A DNA stretch of 64,000 nucleotides, from assembly GCF_900109165.1 (NCBI RefSeq), contig NZ_FNZF01000006.1, forward strand, positions 19,124 to 83,123, written 5' to 3'. The position numbers and the translations under genes were made by a program. This DNA comes from Bhargavaea ginsengi (GTDB taxonomy: Bacteria; Bacillota; Bacilli; Bacillales_A; Planococcaceae). The notes under the pieces were generated by a model. The model had not been told where the DNA came from. It saw only the letters and a list, made by a program, of their open reading frames with translations, and made no database searches. Position 1 is the first letter of the stretch; every line of letters starts with the position of its first letter. Positions 1 to 8,714 of the stretch are shown here, one piece after another.

Positions 1-59
1 CGTGCGTCCCATACTCCAAATGCTGCCGCCATACTCCAACCGTGCGCTCCATACTCCAA
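1..59. repeat. Intergenic phased array A1 (truncated by window start)
   Basis: The word CATACTCCAA occurs at 10, 30 and 50, an exact 20-base step, with variable 10-base spacers between copies. The array may continue upstream of the window. It lies in the non-coding region before the superoxide dismutase gene. It belongs to the same class as six other arrays in the window, each with its own word. Confidence 0.75.
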
Positions 60-147
60 ATTTCACTGCCGCCGTCGCCGCAGTGCCCGACCGATGAATA
101 CCTTTTCTCCGCCTTGACCATCCTCCAAAGGAAGGAGGAGGAAACAA

Positions 148-708
148 ATGAAAAAGTGGATATACGGAGCGGCTGCCGCAGCCGTAATCCTTTCCGGATG
201 CGGGATGCAGATGGGGAAGGAAGAGAAGATTCCGGTTATGAGCGAAGGGGTGACGACCGCCGTTGAATCGGACCTGATCAATACAGAAGGTGAGACGGTC
301 GGGACGGTACTTCTCACGGGAGGCAAGCAGGGGACCGGCATCCGCATCACCGCGGAGGGGCTGGAACCCGGAGTGAAGGCGATCCATATCCATGAGAAGG
401 GTGAGTGCACACCGCCTGACTTCAAGTCCGCCGGTGCTCACTACAATCCGGATCAGAAGGAGCATGGATTTGATAATCCGAAAGGTTTCCATGCCGGCGA
501 TCTTCCGAACATTGAAGTGGACGAAGAGGGCAAGGTGGACCTTGAGACGGTGTCGGAGTATCTTTCCCTGAAGGAGGGACATCCCGGCTATGTGCTGGAT
601 GAAGACGGCAGCGCAGTCGTTGTCCATGCAGGGCCGGATGACTACAAGACGGATCCGGCCGGGAATTCCGGCGACCGTATCGCCTGCGCCGCATTCAATA
701 AAAAATGA
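148..708 (+). CDS. sodC: Cu/Zn superoxide dismutase family lipoprotein
   Basis: Predicted secreted lipoprotein of 186 residues that would convert superoxide to oxygen and hydrogen peroxide at the outer face of the membrane. A signal peptide ends in an LSGC lipobox (Cys18). The metal ligands of the family all appear present: His80 and His82 (HIH), His98 (GAHYNP), His106, His115, Asp118 and His160, with the disulfide pair Cys87/Cys180 and the active-site Arg177 (GDRIAC). The B. subtilis relative YojM is known to lack some copper ligands, so this one looks more likely to be catalytic. AAGGAGGAGG lies just before the ATG. It stands alone and ends at a terminator shared with the convergent next gene. 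Confidence 0.9.
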   Translation: MKKWIYGAAAAAVILSGCGMQMGKEEKIPVMSEGVTTAVESDLINTEGETVGTVLLTGGKQGTGIRITAEGLEPGVKAIHIHEKGECTPPDFKSAGAHYNPDQKEHGFDNPKGFHAGDLPNIEVDEEGKVDLETVSEYLSLKEGHPGYVLDEDGSAVVVHAGPDDYKTDPAGNSGDRIACAAFNKK

Positions 709-714
709 GGAACA

Positions 715-748
715 CAAAAAACCGCACGCGTCCGGCGTGCGGTTTTCC
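715..748. terminator. Bidirectional terminator
   Basis: A 9-bp stem ACCGCACGC / GCGTGCGGT is flanked by A-run and T-run, so it can serve both convergent genes (sodC and the CAP-domain gene). Confidence 0.85.
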
Positions 749-753
749 TCTGT

Positions 754-1893
754 TCATTTAAACAGGAAGTTTTCCGTATAGTAAGGCTGGTCTTCGCCAT
801 TGAAGGCCACCCCCACCCCGAGCATGCGGAAGTCTTCGTTCAGGATATTTTTCCGGTGGCCAAGCGAGTTCATGAGGCCTTCGTGGGCGAAGATGCTGCT
901 CGGCTGTCCGTAGGCGAGGTTTTCGCCTGCGCCGCGGAACTGGATGCCGTCTTCCGCCATGCGGTCAAACGGTGACTGGCCCTGCTGGTTTTCGTGGGCG
1001 AAGTAGTCGTTCACAGCCATGTCCTCGCTGTGCCGCACAGCAGTGGAGGCGGTGCGCCCGTCCCAGTCGAGGGCGCCATAGCCGTGTGCCACGCGCGCGG
1101 CGTTCGTCAGATCGAACAGCTGCCGCTCGAAGCCTTCCTTCAGATCCGCATCGGCGGCTCCGTACAATGCATCCTGCGATTGCTCAAGTTCCTTTTCTAT
1201 GATCTGGACGGCCGTCACAGTATCGTTCCGGTGGAGGTCATAGAAGATGGTCACATAGCTGCCGTCCAGCTCGAACACGTCATACTCGCCGTTGCTCTGG
1301 ATAAGGAAAGCGCTGCGCCCCTTTACGATCCGGTCGAGCGGGCGCCCGTATTCCGCGCGGACCGACGCTTTCTGGGAGCCGTAGGCGATGCCGCTCGCTG
1401 AAGCGATGATGTCCTGGTTGGTATATAGCCCGTTGACGCGTCCTTCCGGGTCGAACGACACCATCGCAAAGTTTTGATAGCCGTCATGGTAGGCGTGCCA
1501 TTCGACGCCGTATTCGTTCATCGTGGAGCGGGCGGGTTCACCGAGTTCTGCCTGGACGACTTCCCGGTTGTCACCGATCCCGATATTGTGCACGGTGACC
1601 GGGACGGATTCGGGCTGCTCAAGCTCTGGCTTCTCCGCCTCTCCGCCGGAAGTCTGCCGCGCGCGTTCGTCCTTAACGGATTGCTCCAGCTTGGCATAAA
1701 GAGAATTGGCCCCTTGATTCAGCTTGCCGAGGGCCTGGTCGAACGCGGGCTGTCCGCCAATATCTGCTATCAGCGCATCCACCCGGTCCAGAAATGACAG
1801 ATCGACGACGCGGGAAAGCGGCTCTTCCCAGAGCGGCCGGGCAATGAAAACGATGACGGCCAGCAGGATCAATCCGAATAACCGTTTCACCAT
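754..1893 (-). CDS. CAP-domain protein, YlbC-like
   Basis: A 379-residue extracytoplasmic protein with an N-terminal membrane anchor (about residues 3-22), a CAP-associated N-terminal domain in the middle (about 105-240, starting near HNIGIGDNREVV) and a C-terminal CAP/SCP domain (about 255-379) with the conserved stretches LFDLTNAAR, HSEDMA, GENLAYG and GHRKNIL. This domain order is that of B. subtilis YlbC; the molecular function of the family is unknown. I chose the ATG at 1893 because AAAGGAGG lies nine bases before it; an in-frame TTG six bases upstream would be too close to that site. Convergent with sodC. Confidence 0.88.
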   Translation of the reverse strand: MVKRLFGLILLAVIVFIARPLWEEPLSRVVDLSFLDRVDALIADIGGQPAFDQALGKLNQGANSLYAKLEQSVKDERARQTSGGEAEKPELEQPESVPVTVHNIGIGDNREVVQAELGEPARSTMNEYGVEWHAYHDGYQNFAMVSFDPEGRVNGLYTNQDIIASASGIAYGSQKASVRAEYGRPLDRIVKGRSAFLIQSNGEYDVFELDGSYVTIFYDLHRNDTVTAVQIIEKELEQSQDALYGAADADLKEGFERQLFDLTNAARVAHGYGALDWDGRTASTAVRHSEDMAVNDYFAHENQQGQSPFDRMAEDGIQFRGAGENLAYGQPSSIFAHEGLMNSLGHRKNILNEDFRMLGVGVAFNGEDQPYYTENFLFK

Positions 1894-2021
1894 GCACAAT
1901 CACCTCCTTTATCTTTCCATTTTACCACCAACATCGGACATTCATGCATCCGCCTGTTCGAAAGCTGCAGGTTCCAGGGGTATAATGGTCTCCAACGATA
2001 CAGAGAGAGAAGGAATCACGC

Positions 2022-2984
2022 ATGCTGGAACGTTTCGACGGCTTCCTGAAAAAGGGGATGCCGGTCATCACGCCGCTCTGTCTGGTTGCCGGCGTGCTGC
2101 TTGCAGATATGGGAAGCCGGCTCCTGGGCCTCGTCCCATGGATATTCGCCCTCATGACGTTTGCGGGCAGCCTTGGGATGCGGGTAATGGATCTGAAGAA
2201 TGCGGTGCGCCATCCGCTGGCCGCCTTGTTGAGCCTCGCCTTTCTTCATTTGCTCATCCCGGCCTGGGCCTACCTGTTTTCAGTGCTGGTTTTCGATGAT
2301 CACCTGCTGACCATCGGGTTTGTCCTGTCGGCGGCCGTGCCGACAGGGGTCTCAAGCATCATTTGGGTCAGCATCTACCGGGGGAACCTGGCGCTCTGCC
2401 TGTCGATCATCCTCATCGACACCATGCTCGCGCCGCTTATTATCCCGGCCACGCTTTTTGTGGTGGCGGGACAGGGGGTATCGGTGGATGGAGGTGCGCT
2501 TGTCCTGGATCTGCTGCTGATGGTCGTCCTGCCTTCGCTCGCGGGACTCTTGCTGAACGAGTGGACCAAAGGCGGGGCGGGAAAGCGGCTCGGCCCCAGG
2601 CTTTCACCGGTATCAAAGCTGTCAATCTTCGCAATCGTGCTCATCAACAGCAGTGTGATCGCGCCTTATCTGAAGGATTTCGACCTGGAACTGCTTAAAG
2701 TTTTAGGGGGTGTCCTGCTGCTTGCCGCATCCGGATATGCGTTTGCGCTGCTGGTCGGAGAGAAAGTTTGGAAACACAGCCCGGACATCTCTGTCATGTT
2801 CGTCTTTAACGGAGGCATGCGAAATATCGCCCTCGGGGTCGTCATCGCGACCGTCTACTTCCCGGCGAAAGTCGCGCTGCCGGTGGTCTGCGGCATGCTG
2901 TTCCAACAGGTGCTGGCGGCTGTTTTCGGCAAAGTGATCGAACGGCGCCACCGCCGCATGGAAGTTGACGGGCATACTGTATGA
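2022..2984 (+). CDS. Bile acid:sodium symporter (BASS) family transporter
   Basis: A 320-residue polytopic membrane protein with about ten hydrophobic segments, matching the SBF-like/BASS fold: an early GSLGMRV segment, a PTGVSSIIWVS stretch in the middle and FVFNGGMRNIALG near the end are typical of bacterial BASS members. The family uses sodium (or protons) to move organic anions; the substrate here cannot be read from the sequence, and ArsB-like ACR3 proteins are more distant. A GAGAAGGA ribosome binding site precedes the ATG. Monocistronic, divergent from the CAP gene and followed by a short terminator. Confidence 0.8.
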   Translation: MLERFDGFLKKGMPVITPLCLVAGVLLADMGSRLLGLVPWIFALMTFAGSLGMRVMDLKNAVRHPLAALLSLAFLHLLIPAWAYLFSVLVFDDHLLTIGFVLSAAVPTGVSSIIWVSIYRGNLALCLSIILIDTMLAPLIIPATLFVVAGQGVSVDGGALVLDLLLMVVLPSLAGLLLNEWTKGGAGKRLGPRLSPVSKLSIFAIVLINSSVIAPYLKDFDLELLKVLGGVLLLAASGYAFALLVGEKVWKHSPDISVMFVFNGGMRNIALGVVIATVYFPAKVALPVVCGMLFQQVLAAVFGKVIERRHRRMEVDGHTV

Positions 2985-2995
2985 AAAGGAAAGAA

Positions 2996-3021
2996 AAAAA
3001 AGACCCGTCTTGGGGTCTTGG
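2996..3021. terminator. Terminator between convergent genes
   Basis: Short stem AAGACCC / GGGTCTT preceded by a long A-run, which acts as a T-run for the minus-strand gene. Confidence 0.6.
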
Positions 3022-3031
3022 ATTAGCCGGG

Positions 3032-3814
3032 TCACAGCCGTCCGGCGTATTCCTCTTTCAGGAAACCGCGCAGTTGATCGAGCGGTATGTCCGCACGGAC
3101 GATTCCTACGGCACCGGCAGCGACTTCATATTCATCGAAATAAACGGAGATCCGGTCCTCTCGAATGGCCCATTTCCAGGAGGACGGGTCATTTAGTGCC
3201 ATGGTGAGAAGATCTTCGAAAAGATTTTCTTCCAGCGGCTCCTGGGAGAGGATTTCGGCCCGCACCAGTTTCTGGATCGCCTCGCCATCAGCCGTCAGAT
3301 CAAACAGATCCGACAGTTCGACAATCTGGCCTTGTACCGGATCGATGTTGAACGGCTTGATTTTCGTAATGCCGTTCGTGCCCCCGGTGTACTGGTAGGA
3401 GGTGTAAAGCAGGCTGTAGAGCGCCCCGGCATGGGGCAATTCCTCTGCCGTAAGCTTCAGATGGGCACGCTCCCCGTTTTCGAGTTGTTCTTTATATTTA
3501 TCGACGCTGCCTTCAAAGAGGGCTTTTTGCTCGTCGATCCACTTGGTGATCGGCTTCTCCACGTTGGAGTGGTCCGCCGACACCGTATTGATGTCCATTG
3601 TGTACCATTTCGTCTCTTCTATTACCGTCTGAAGGCGGAGGCCCCCGATTGTATCCCGGGCCTCCGTGACGGCCGCGTCCGCAATGCCTGAATCTTCACC
3701 GATCGCAGCCGGTTCGTCGGTCTGCGAGAAGGCGAATCCGAACACCGTGAACAGGGCCAGCACAGCCAAAATGGTCCATGCAGGCCAGCCCGGCCGCTTC
3801 ATTCGCGTATTCAT
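3032..3814 (-). CDS. DUF3298 (RsiV/PdaC-like) domain protein, membrane anchored
   Basis: A 260-residue protein with a single N-terminal membrane segment (about residues 13-30) and an extracytoplasmic region. The C-terminal part (about 160-255) has the DUF3298 pattern also found in the anti-sigma factor RsiV and the deacetylase PdaC, after a DUF4163-like middle part. No catalytic deacetylase domain and no cytoplasmic anti-sigma domain is present, so its role is unknown. The start is uncertain: GAAGGG lies about 13 bases before the ATG at 3814, and an in-frame ATG at 3802 is also possible. Confidence 0.75.
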   Translation of the reverse strand: MNTRMKRPGWPAWTILAVLALFTVFGFAFSQTDEPAAIGEDSGIADAAVTEARDTIGGLRLQTVIEETKWYTMDINTVSADHSNVEKPITKWIDEQKALFEGSVDKYKEQLENGERAHLKLTAEELPHAGALYSLLYTSYQYTGGTNGITKIKPFNIDPVQGQIVELSDLFDLTADGEAIQKLVRAEILSQEPLEENLFEDLLTMALNDPSSWKWAIREDRISVYFDEYEVAAGAVGIVRADIPLDQLRGFLKEEYAGRL

Positions 3815-3841
3815 GGATGTAAATCAGCCCTTCTATTTTTT

Positions 3842-3872
3842 GGCCACCCGTTATTTATATGGTTCGGGTGAC
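3842..3872 (-). other. Hairpin in the leader of the DUF3298 gene
   Basis: On the minus strand GGTCACCCG can pair with CGGGTGGCC (9 bp, one G-U) around a 14-base AT-rich loop, just upstream of the ribosome binding region. No T-run follows in that direction, so it is not a simple terminator. Confidence 0.35.
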
Positions 3873-4042
3873 CCCCCTATTAATTCGTCAAGTATACCAT
3901 TGATTCCCTTGAAAAGGGAGGGAAAATGACAAAAGCATGCGTGGGTGCAGGCTTTGTGACAATTCCGGCAAAGGCGGAATGGATTTTAATATCCCGAGGA
4001 TTGTACAATTATTTCCGCCCGGAACACTTTTTTCCGGCATAC

Positions 4043-4077
4043 AAAAAAGGCTTCCCGGTAAATCGGAAAGCCCTTTT
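4043..4077 (-). terminator. Terminator of the alcohol dehydrogenase gene
   Basis: Read on the minus strand, stem GGCTTTCCG / CGGGAAGCC with a 6-base loop, then TTTTTT. Confidence 0.8.
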
Positions 4078-4086
4078 CAGAGACGG

Positions 4087-5232
4087 TTACGGTTTCAGGA
4101 TGACTTTGGTGCATTCATCACCATGCTCGAAAAAGGTCTTGTAGGCAACCGGAGCTTCTTCGAGCGGGACAATATGGGAGATGATCTCGGTCGGATCAAG
4201 CTTGTGTTCCGTGATCATCTTGAACAGCTCCGGCATCAGGTGCGGGACAGGTGCCTGCCCGGACTTGATCGTGACGTTGCGCTCAAAGAAGCGCCCAAGA
4301 GGGAATGCGTTGTACCACAGGCCGTAAACGCCGGTAAGCTGGACAGTGCCGAAGCGGCGCACGGCGCGGTGTGCGGTACGGAGCGCGGTGAGCGAGCCAC
4401 CGTGGACCTTCAGCTTCTGCTGCACTTTCTCGGGAGCGGTCTTCTCGCCGTCCATGCCAACGCAGTCGATGACGACATCGGCGCCGCCGGATGTAAGTTC
4501 CTTGAGATAGTTGCCGGTCTCTTCCGGGTCGCGATAGGTGACCGTCTCGACTTTGTTCATCTCCCTTGCTTTTGCCAGGCGGTAAGGGACGTTATCGACA
4601 CCGATGACCCGCTTGGCGCCCATCATCCAGGCGAACTTCTGGGTCATGAGGCCGATCGGGCCGCATCCAAGCACGATGACCGTGTCTCCCTTTTTCACGC
4701 CGGAGTGGAGTACGCTCCAGTAGGCGGTCGGGAGGACGTCAGACATGAAGAGGACAGCTTCATCCGGTACTTCGGCCGATTCCGGGATGACAAACGGCAG
4801 AAAGTTTCCGAATGGCACGCGCATGTACTCGGCCTGTCCGCCCGGGTGGTTGCCGAACATTTCCGTGTAGCCGAAATAGCCGCCGAAGTCGGTGCCCGGT
4901 GTCGGATTCGTATCGGGGTGGTCACATTGGCTCTCCATGTCATGCGTGCAGTACCAGCATTCACCGCAGGCCACGTTGAACGGGATGACGACCCTGTCAC
5001 CCTTTTTCACTTTTGTCACGGCGGGGCCGACTTCTTCAACGATGCCCATCGGCTCGTGTCCGATGACATATCCCGGACGTGTCATGATGGAACCGGCGTA
5101 GATGTGCAGATCTGAGCCGCAGATGGCTGTGGAGGTGATGCGGATGATGATGTCATCGTCTTTCTCGATCTTCGGTGCTTCCACATTCTTGACCTGGATG
5201 TCCTTGGTACCCTGGAAAGTGACGGCTCTCAT
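4087..5232 (-). CDS. Zinc-dependent alcohol dehydrogenase (formaldehyde dehydrogenase-like)
   Basis: A 381-residue medium-chain dehydrogenase that oxidises an alcohol or aldehyde adduct with NAD(P). Catalytic zinc ligands are visible as Cys38 and the GHE motif (His59-Glu60); the structural zinc lobe is Cys89, Cys92, Cys95 and Cys103. The nucleotide-binding Rossmann motif is VLGCGPIGL near residue 185. Length and the long insert after the structural zinc match the AdhB/glutathione-independent formaldehyde dehydrogenase branch; substrate is not determined by sequence alone. AAAGGAGGAG precedes the ATG. Single gene with its own terminator. Confidence 0.88.
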   Translation of the reverse strand: MRAVTFQGTKDIQVKNVEAPKIEKDDDIIIRITSTAICGSDLHIYAGSIMTRPGYVIGHEPMGIVEEVGPAVTKVKKGDRVVIPFNVACGECWYCTHDMESQCDHPDTNPTPGTDFGGYFGYTEMFGNHPGGQAEYMRVPFGNFLPFVIPESAEVPDEAVLFMSDVLPTAYWSVLHSGVKKGDTVIVLGCGPIGLMTQKFAWMMGAKRVIGVDNVPYRLAKAREMNKVETVTYRDPEETGNYLKELTSGGADVVIDCVGMDGEKTAPEKVQQKLKVHGGSLTALRTAHRAVRRFGTVQLTGVYGLWYNAFPLGRFFERNVTIKSGQAPVPHLMPELFKMITEHKLDPTEIISHIVPLEEAPVAYKTFFEHGDECTKVILKP

Positions 5233-5373
5233 TGAACAAACTCCTCCTTTAAGGTGTCTCCTTCATAAGTTTCCGGTTTCCATGCCGGATAAACGCCTGG
5301 GATGCGCCGGAGCGGACGGACAGGTATACTTGGAACATGAAAACCCGCAATCGGCGGGCCTGGAGGAGAGCGC

Positions 5374-5472
5374 ATGATTTTCGGAATGGACAGTGTGCCG
5401 ATGTGGTTTTACGTACTCGCAATCTGCGTGGTAATCCTGTTCATCATCCTTTCTGAGTGGTGGACAAGATGA
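5374..5472 (+). CDS. Small membrane protein, 32 residues
   Basis: ATG at 5374 follows GGAGGAGAG at good distance and opens a 32-residue reading frame with one strongly hydrophobic segment (WFYVLAICVVILFIILS) ending in EWWTR. Its TGA overlaps the ATG of the pentapeptide-repeat gene (ATGA), which argues for translational coupling and for this short frame being real. I do not recognise a family; small single-span proteins of this type are common in Bacillales. Confidence 0.65.
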   Translation: MIFGMDSVPMWFYVLAICVVILFIILSEWWTR

Positions 5473-6110
5473 CCGGCATAAAGGTCCGGGTACCAAAAAT
5501 AAATAAGTTACTGCCGGAATCCGTGTGGGAAGAGTCATTTGAAGAAGAGGATGCTTCCGTCAGAGCGGTGTGTGTGGAAGGCGGGCAGGCAACCTCCGAC
5601 GGCCGTGTTATTTTCGATGGTGTCCTGTTCCGGAAAACCGACTTCCGCGGTTTTCGCGCACCCGCTTCAGAATTGCTGGATGTCGTATTCGAAGGGTGTG
5701 ACCTGTCGAATGCGGACTTTTCCCGCTCTTCGCTGCACCGCTGCGAGTTCCGCGGGACCAAGCTGACCGGTGCTATCTTCAGTGAATCGATGCTTCGGGA
5801 CGTAAAATTTACGGACTGCGGCGGTCGCTACTCGAGCTTCAACTTTTCCAAGTTGCGCCAAGTGGTCTTTGAAGGATGCGAGCTGGAATCTGCGGACTTC
5901 GTCGACTGCTCCATGAAGGGCGTGGAATTCGGAAGAAACCGGCTTAATGACATCAGTTTCCTCGATACCTCGCTTGACGGCATCGACCTGACGAAAGCGG
6001 AGTTCAGCCGGATCACGGTTACGCCGTCGAAGCTCCCGGGATGCAAAGTGACACGTGAGCAGGCGATCGGATTTGCCCGGACATTCGGGCTGGTCGTGGA
6101 AGAAGATTAA
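5469..6110 (+). CDS. Pentapeptide repeat protein
   Basis: A 213-residue protein with a central run of A(D/N)LXX-type pentapeptide repeats (about residues 45-165, e.g. SNADFS, TGAIFS, ESADFV, NDISFL), expected to form a right-handed quadrilateral beta helix. Some members of the family mimic DNA and protect gyrase, but nothing here shows such a role. The ATG at 5469 overlaps the stop of the 32-residue membrane protein; a GTG at 5457 is an alternative start. No independent ribosome binding site is obvious, in line with coupling. Confidence 0.82.
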   Translation: MTGIKVRVPKINKLLPESVWEESFEEEDASVRAVCVEGGQATSDGRVIFDGVLFRKTDFRGFRAPASELLDVVFEGCDLSNADFSRSSLHRCEFRGTKLTGAIFSESMLRDVKFTDCGGRYSSFNFSKLRQVVFEGCELESADFVDCSMKGVEFGRNRLNDISFLDTSLDGIDLTKAEFSRITVTPSKLPGCKVTREQAIGFARTFGLVVEED

Positions 6111-6128
6111 GAGACAGGAGGTGCACCT

Positions 6129-6500
6129 ATGGAGGCGTTTGCCGGATTTCTGAAAGGCATCGACAATCAGGATCACCGGGACCGGACGGAGGAAGTGCTC
6201 CGTTGGGTTGCCGATACCTTCCCCCGCCTTGAGCCGGTGATCAAATGGAACCAGCCGATGTTCACGGATCACGGAACGTATATCATCGGCTTCAGCGTCG
6301 CAAAAAACCACTTGTCCGTCGCCCCCGAACAGGCAGCGATGATCGAGTTCGGTGATGACATCGGGGCTGCAGGATTTGCACATACGAAGGAACTGGTACG
6401 CATGCCATGGAAAAAAGAGATGGATTACGGACTGCTCCGTAAGTTCATCGAGTTCAACATTGAAGACAAAGCGGACTGCAAGACTTTCTGGCGGAGTTAA
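6129..6500 (+). CDS. DUF1801 protein, YdhG-like
   Basis: A 123-residue cytosolic protein with the DUF1801 fold: the conserved motif VIKWNQPMF near residue 40 and a C-terminal helical part with MPWKKEMDY. It resembles B. subtilis YdhG, often annotated as an iron chaperone because of a distant frataxin-like fold; that function is not demonstrated by the sequence. ACAGGAGGTG precedes the ATG. It follows the pentapeptide gene by 18 bases and is probably in the same transcript. Confidence 0.82.
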   Translation: MEAFAGFLKGIDNQDHRDRTEEVLRWVADTFPRLEPVIKWNQPMFTDHGTYIIGFSVAKNHLSVAPEQAAMIEFGDDIGAAGFAHTKELVRMPWKKEMDYGLLRKFIEFNIEDKADCKTFWRS

Positions 6501-6576
6501 AAGAGGGCGAGTGCCCGGCGAATCCGAAGGAACTGCATTCCATCAATACAGGAAAAGATAAGGAAGGTGTTTTAGC

Positions 6577-7044
6577 ATGCTCAGTTTTCAAGAAAAAGAA
6601 GCCATCATTGCAAAATTTCCGGAACTGACCCGGAAGGAAGTATCAATGGGGCGCGTGAATTATCATTTCGAAGAATCGCTTCATGAGAAGAAAATTGTCG
6701 TGCGTCACCTGCACGAAAACGGCAATGGATTCGTTTATGTCGGCAAGCTTCCGCAGTATGAGGCTGACAAAAAAGGCTTCATCAACATCCGGGATTTCTC
6801 GGTGGAGGAAATGGAAGAAGTGCTTGCGGAAGCGATCCGCTATCTTTCGAGTGATCCTGCAGGAGAGCCAGTCGACGAGGTTTGGGTGAACCGTGAAGGC
6901 ACTCAACTCCACCTGAAGGAAGAGAACGGCTACTTCAATCTGTACTTTAAAGAAAACCTCGAGGAAGGGTTCGGCTCTGCGAAGGAAGCCCATGTCTATC
7001 TGAATGAAGAAGGTTTCCGCCTGCAATCGGGAGGCGCCCGTTAA
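6577..7044 (+). CDS. Conserved hypothetical protein, 155 residues
   Basis: I do not recognise the family. The protein is soluble, acidic, without signal peptide or membrane segment. Its first half looks like a small alpha/beta unit (NYHFEESLHEKKIVVRHL, GFVYVGKL), and its second half repeats a short strand pattern (VWVNREGTQLHLKEENGYFNLYFK). AAGGAAGGTG lies upstream of the ATG. The stop codon is immediately followed by the ATG of the next small gene, so the three genes 6577-7550 form one tightly packed unit. Confidence 0.72.
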   Translation: MLSFQEKEAIIAKFPELTRKEVSMGRVNYHFEESLHEKKIVVRHLHENGNGFVYVGKLPQYEADKKGFINIRDFSVEEMEEVLAEAIRYLSSDPAGEPVDEVWVNREGTQLHLKEENGYFNLYFKENLEEGFGSAKEAHVYLNEEGFRLQSGGAR

Positions 7045-7146
7045 ATGGACGGGAAAAAGTTTGTGATGGCGTTCATCGCCATCTTTATCCTCGTCATTAT
7101 CGGCGTCCTGCTGAGTTTCTGGGTATTCTACGAGGTGGATCAGTGA
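7045..7146 (+). CDS. Small membrane protein, 33 residues
   Basis: ATG directly after the preceding TAA. The 33-residue product starts MDGKKF and has a single hydrophobic span (AFIAIFILVIIGVLLSFWVF) followed by YEVDQ. Its TGA overlaps the GTG of the HIT gene (GTGA), and GAGGTG inside its last codons serves as ribosome binding site for that gene. The tight overlaps support expression. Function unknown. Confidence 0.6.
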   Translation: MDGKKFVMAFIAIFILVIIGVLLSFWVFYEVDQ

Positions 7147-7550
7147 GCGAGGCAGTCTGCCCGTTCTGCGATTTGGAAATGATGGATGGCCAGCAGGTCA
7201 TCTTGGAGAACAGACTGTGCCTTTTTCTCCAGACGCCGCAAGAAGTGCTGCAAGGCTCCGGCGTTATCGTGCCGGTCGCGCACCGGGAGACGGTGTTCGA
7301 CCTCACTCCCGAGGAATGGGGGGCGACGCAGGAGCTGTTGGCGGAAGCCAAGGAGCTTCTGGACCGCAAGTTTTCGCCATCCGGTTACAATGTCGGCTGG
7401 AATGCCGGGAAGTCCGGCGGCCAGCATATCATGCATGCTCACCTGCATGTCATTCCGAGATTTGAAGACGAACCGTTTGCGGGAAAAGGGATCCGGCATT
7501 GGCTGAAAAGCCGGGACAACAGACGGTCCGGACCGGCAGATCAGCGATGA
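7143..7550 (+). CDS. HIT family hydrolase
   Basis: A 135-residue nucleotide hydrolase/transferase of the histidine triad superfamily. It opens with a CPFC zinc-type motif (residues 6-9) and carries the triad HAHLHVIPR near residue 100, whose central His is the nucleophile. The family hydrolyses nucleoside phosphoramidates and dinucleoside polyphosphates; the exact substrate is open. Translation starts at the GTG overlapping the previous stop. A terminator follows. Confidence 0.87.
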   Translation: MSEAVCPFCDLEMMDGQQVILENRLCLFLQTPQEVLQGSGVIVPVAHRETVFDLTPEEWGATQELLAEAKELLDRKFSPSGYNVGWNAGKSGGQHIMHAHLHVIPRFEDEPFAGKGIRHWLKSRDNRRSGPADQR

Positions 7551-7558
7551 CATCATAA

Positions 7559-7593
7559 AGAGAGGCGCTTTCCTGAAACGGAAGCGTCTTATT
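7559..7593 (+). terminator. Terminator after the HIT gene
   Basis: Imperfect stem AGGCGCTTTCC / GGAAGCGTCTT around TGAAAC, followed by ATTGTTT. Confidence 0.6.
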
Positions 7594-7624
7594 GTTTGAC
7601 CGGGGAAATGGAAGGTGAAGTGTG

Positions 7625-8536
7625 ATGGGGGATGCTGCAAGAAGAACAGGATTCCTGCTTGTGATTATCGGCGCCACTTTATGGGGCGTCGGCGGCACGG
7701 TCGCCCAAAAACTTTTTCAGGAGTATGGGATTGAGGTCAATTGGCTGGTTTCGACGCGGCTGCTGATCGCCGGGGTGCTTTTGCTCGGCATCCAGTTTTT
7801 CCTGAAAGACCGCTCCCAGGTCCTGGGTGTCTGGAAAGAAAAACGGACCGGCGCTCAACTCGTCGTTTTCGGACTTCTCGGCATGCTGGCGGTCCAATAT
7901 ACATATATGGCCTCTATCCGGCACGGCAATGCCGCGGTGGCCACATTGCTCCAATACCTGGCGCCGGTCATGATCATTTTCTACCTGGTCATCCGCCGGC
8001 AGACTGTATTCGGCCGGCAGGATCTGGTTACGGTTGTCCTTGCGCTGGGTGGCTGTTTTCTTTTGTTGACCAACGGCTCGCTCTCAGGTCTTTCCGTGCC
8101 GGCTCCGGCCATTATCTGGGGCGTTCTCTCAGGGGTCTCCCTGGCTTTCTACACGCTGTATGCCATCCCGCTTCTCGCGAGGTACGACTCTTTGGTCATT
8201 GTCGGCTGGGCGATGGTCATCGGCGGGGTTGCGCTGAGCTTTATCCATCCGCCCTGGCGGATCGATCTGTCGGGTCTGACGGCGGAAGCGTTCGGCTACA
8301 TCGCATTTGTCATCATCTTCGGCACGATGATCGCTTTCTGGTTTTACATCGAGAGCCTGCAGAGCCTGCTGCCGAAGGAAACCAGTCTTCTGGGAAGCCT
8401 CGAACCGCTTGCCGCCGTACTGACGACGGTTTTCTGGCTGAACGAGCCGTTCGGCGGGTTCCAATGGGCCGGGACGGCTGCCATCATCGCCATGATTGTC
8501 TTTATGGCGTTCAGCAAGAAACCCGCAGCGGAGTAG
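7625..8536 (+). CDS. EamA/DMT family exporter
   Basis: A 303-residue membrane protein with ten predicted spans arranged as two EamA repeats (about residues 10-145 and 155-298). The GATLWGVGG start and the [13 protein letters not shown] stretch in the second repeat are typical of drug/metabolite transporters of the RhaT/YicL kind. Substrate unknown; amino acids or other metabolites are usual. I place the start at the ATG at 7625, seven bases after AAGGTG; a GTG at 7622 is also in frame. Confidence 0.83.
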   Translation: MGDAARRTGFLLVIIGATLWGVGGTVAQKLFQEYGIEVNWLVSTRLLIAGVLLLGIQFFLKDRSQVLGVWKEKRTGAQLVVFGLLGMLAVQYTYMASIRHGNAAVATLLQYLAPVMIIFYLVIRRQTVFGRQDLVTVVLALGGCFLLLTNGSLSGLSVPAPAIIWGVLSGVSLAFYTLYAIPLLARYDSLVIVGWAMVIGGVALSFIHPPWRIDLSGLTAEAFGYIAFVIIFGTMIAFWFYIESLQSLLPKETSLLGSLEPLAAVLTTVFWLNEPFGGFQWAGTAAIIAMIVFMAFSKKPAAE

Positions 8537-8600
8537 CGGATGTTGCAGGGAAATTATGCTAGGATGGAATAAAGAGGCTGTAAAGCAGGAGGTGGGTCAG

Positions 8601-8696
8601 ATGGACAAGCGGAAAAACATCATTCGATTCCTTTTGTTCGGGGCCGGGTTCCTGCTCGGGGTCCTGTTGTTTTCAAATCTTTTCGGATGGTGGTAA
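8601..8696 (+). CDS. Small membrane protein, 31 residues
   Basis: CAGGAGGTG lies six bases before the ATG, an almost ideal ribosome binding site. The 31-residue product has a basic start (MDKRKNIIR) and one hydrophobic helix (FLLFGAGFLLGVLLFSNLFG) ending in WW. Family unknown. It is the first of three short membrane-protein genes in a row that end at the terminator near 9100. Confidence 0.62.
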   Translation: MDKRKNIIRFLLFGAGFLLGVLLFSNLFGWW

Positions 8697-8714
8697 ACAG
8701 GGGGGAAGGGCTAA

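Noticed and set aside
3937-5115. Open frame of 392 codons on the plus strand opposite the alcohol dehydrogenase gene
   Set aside because: Antisense shadow; the minus-strand gene has clear zinc motifs, a ribosome binding site and a terminator.
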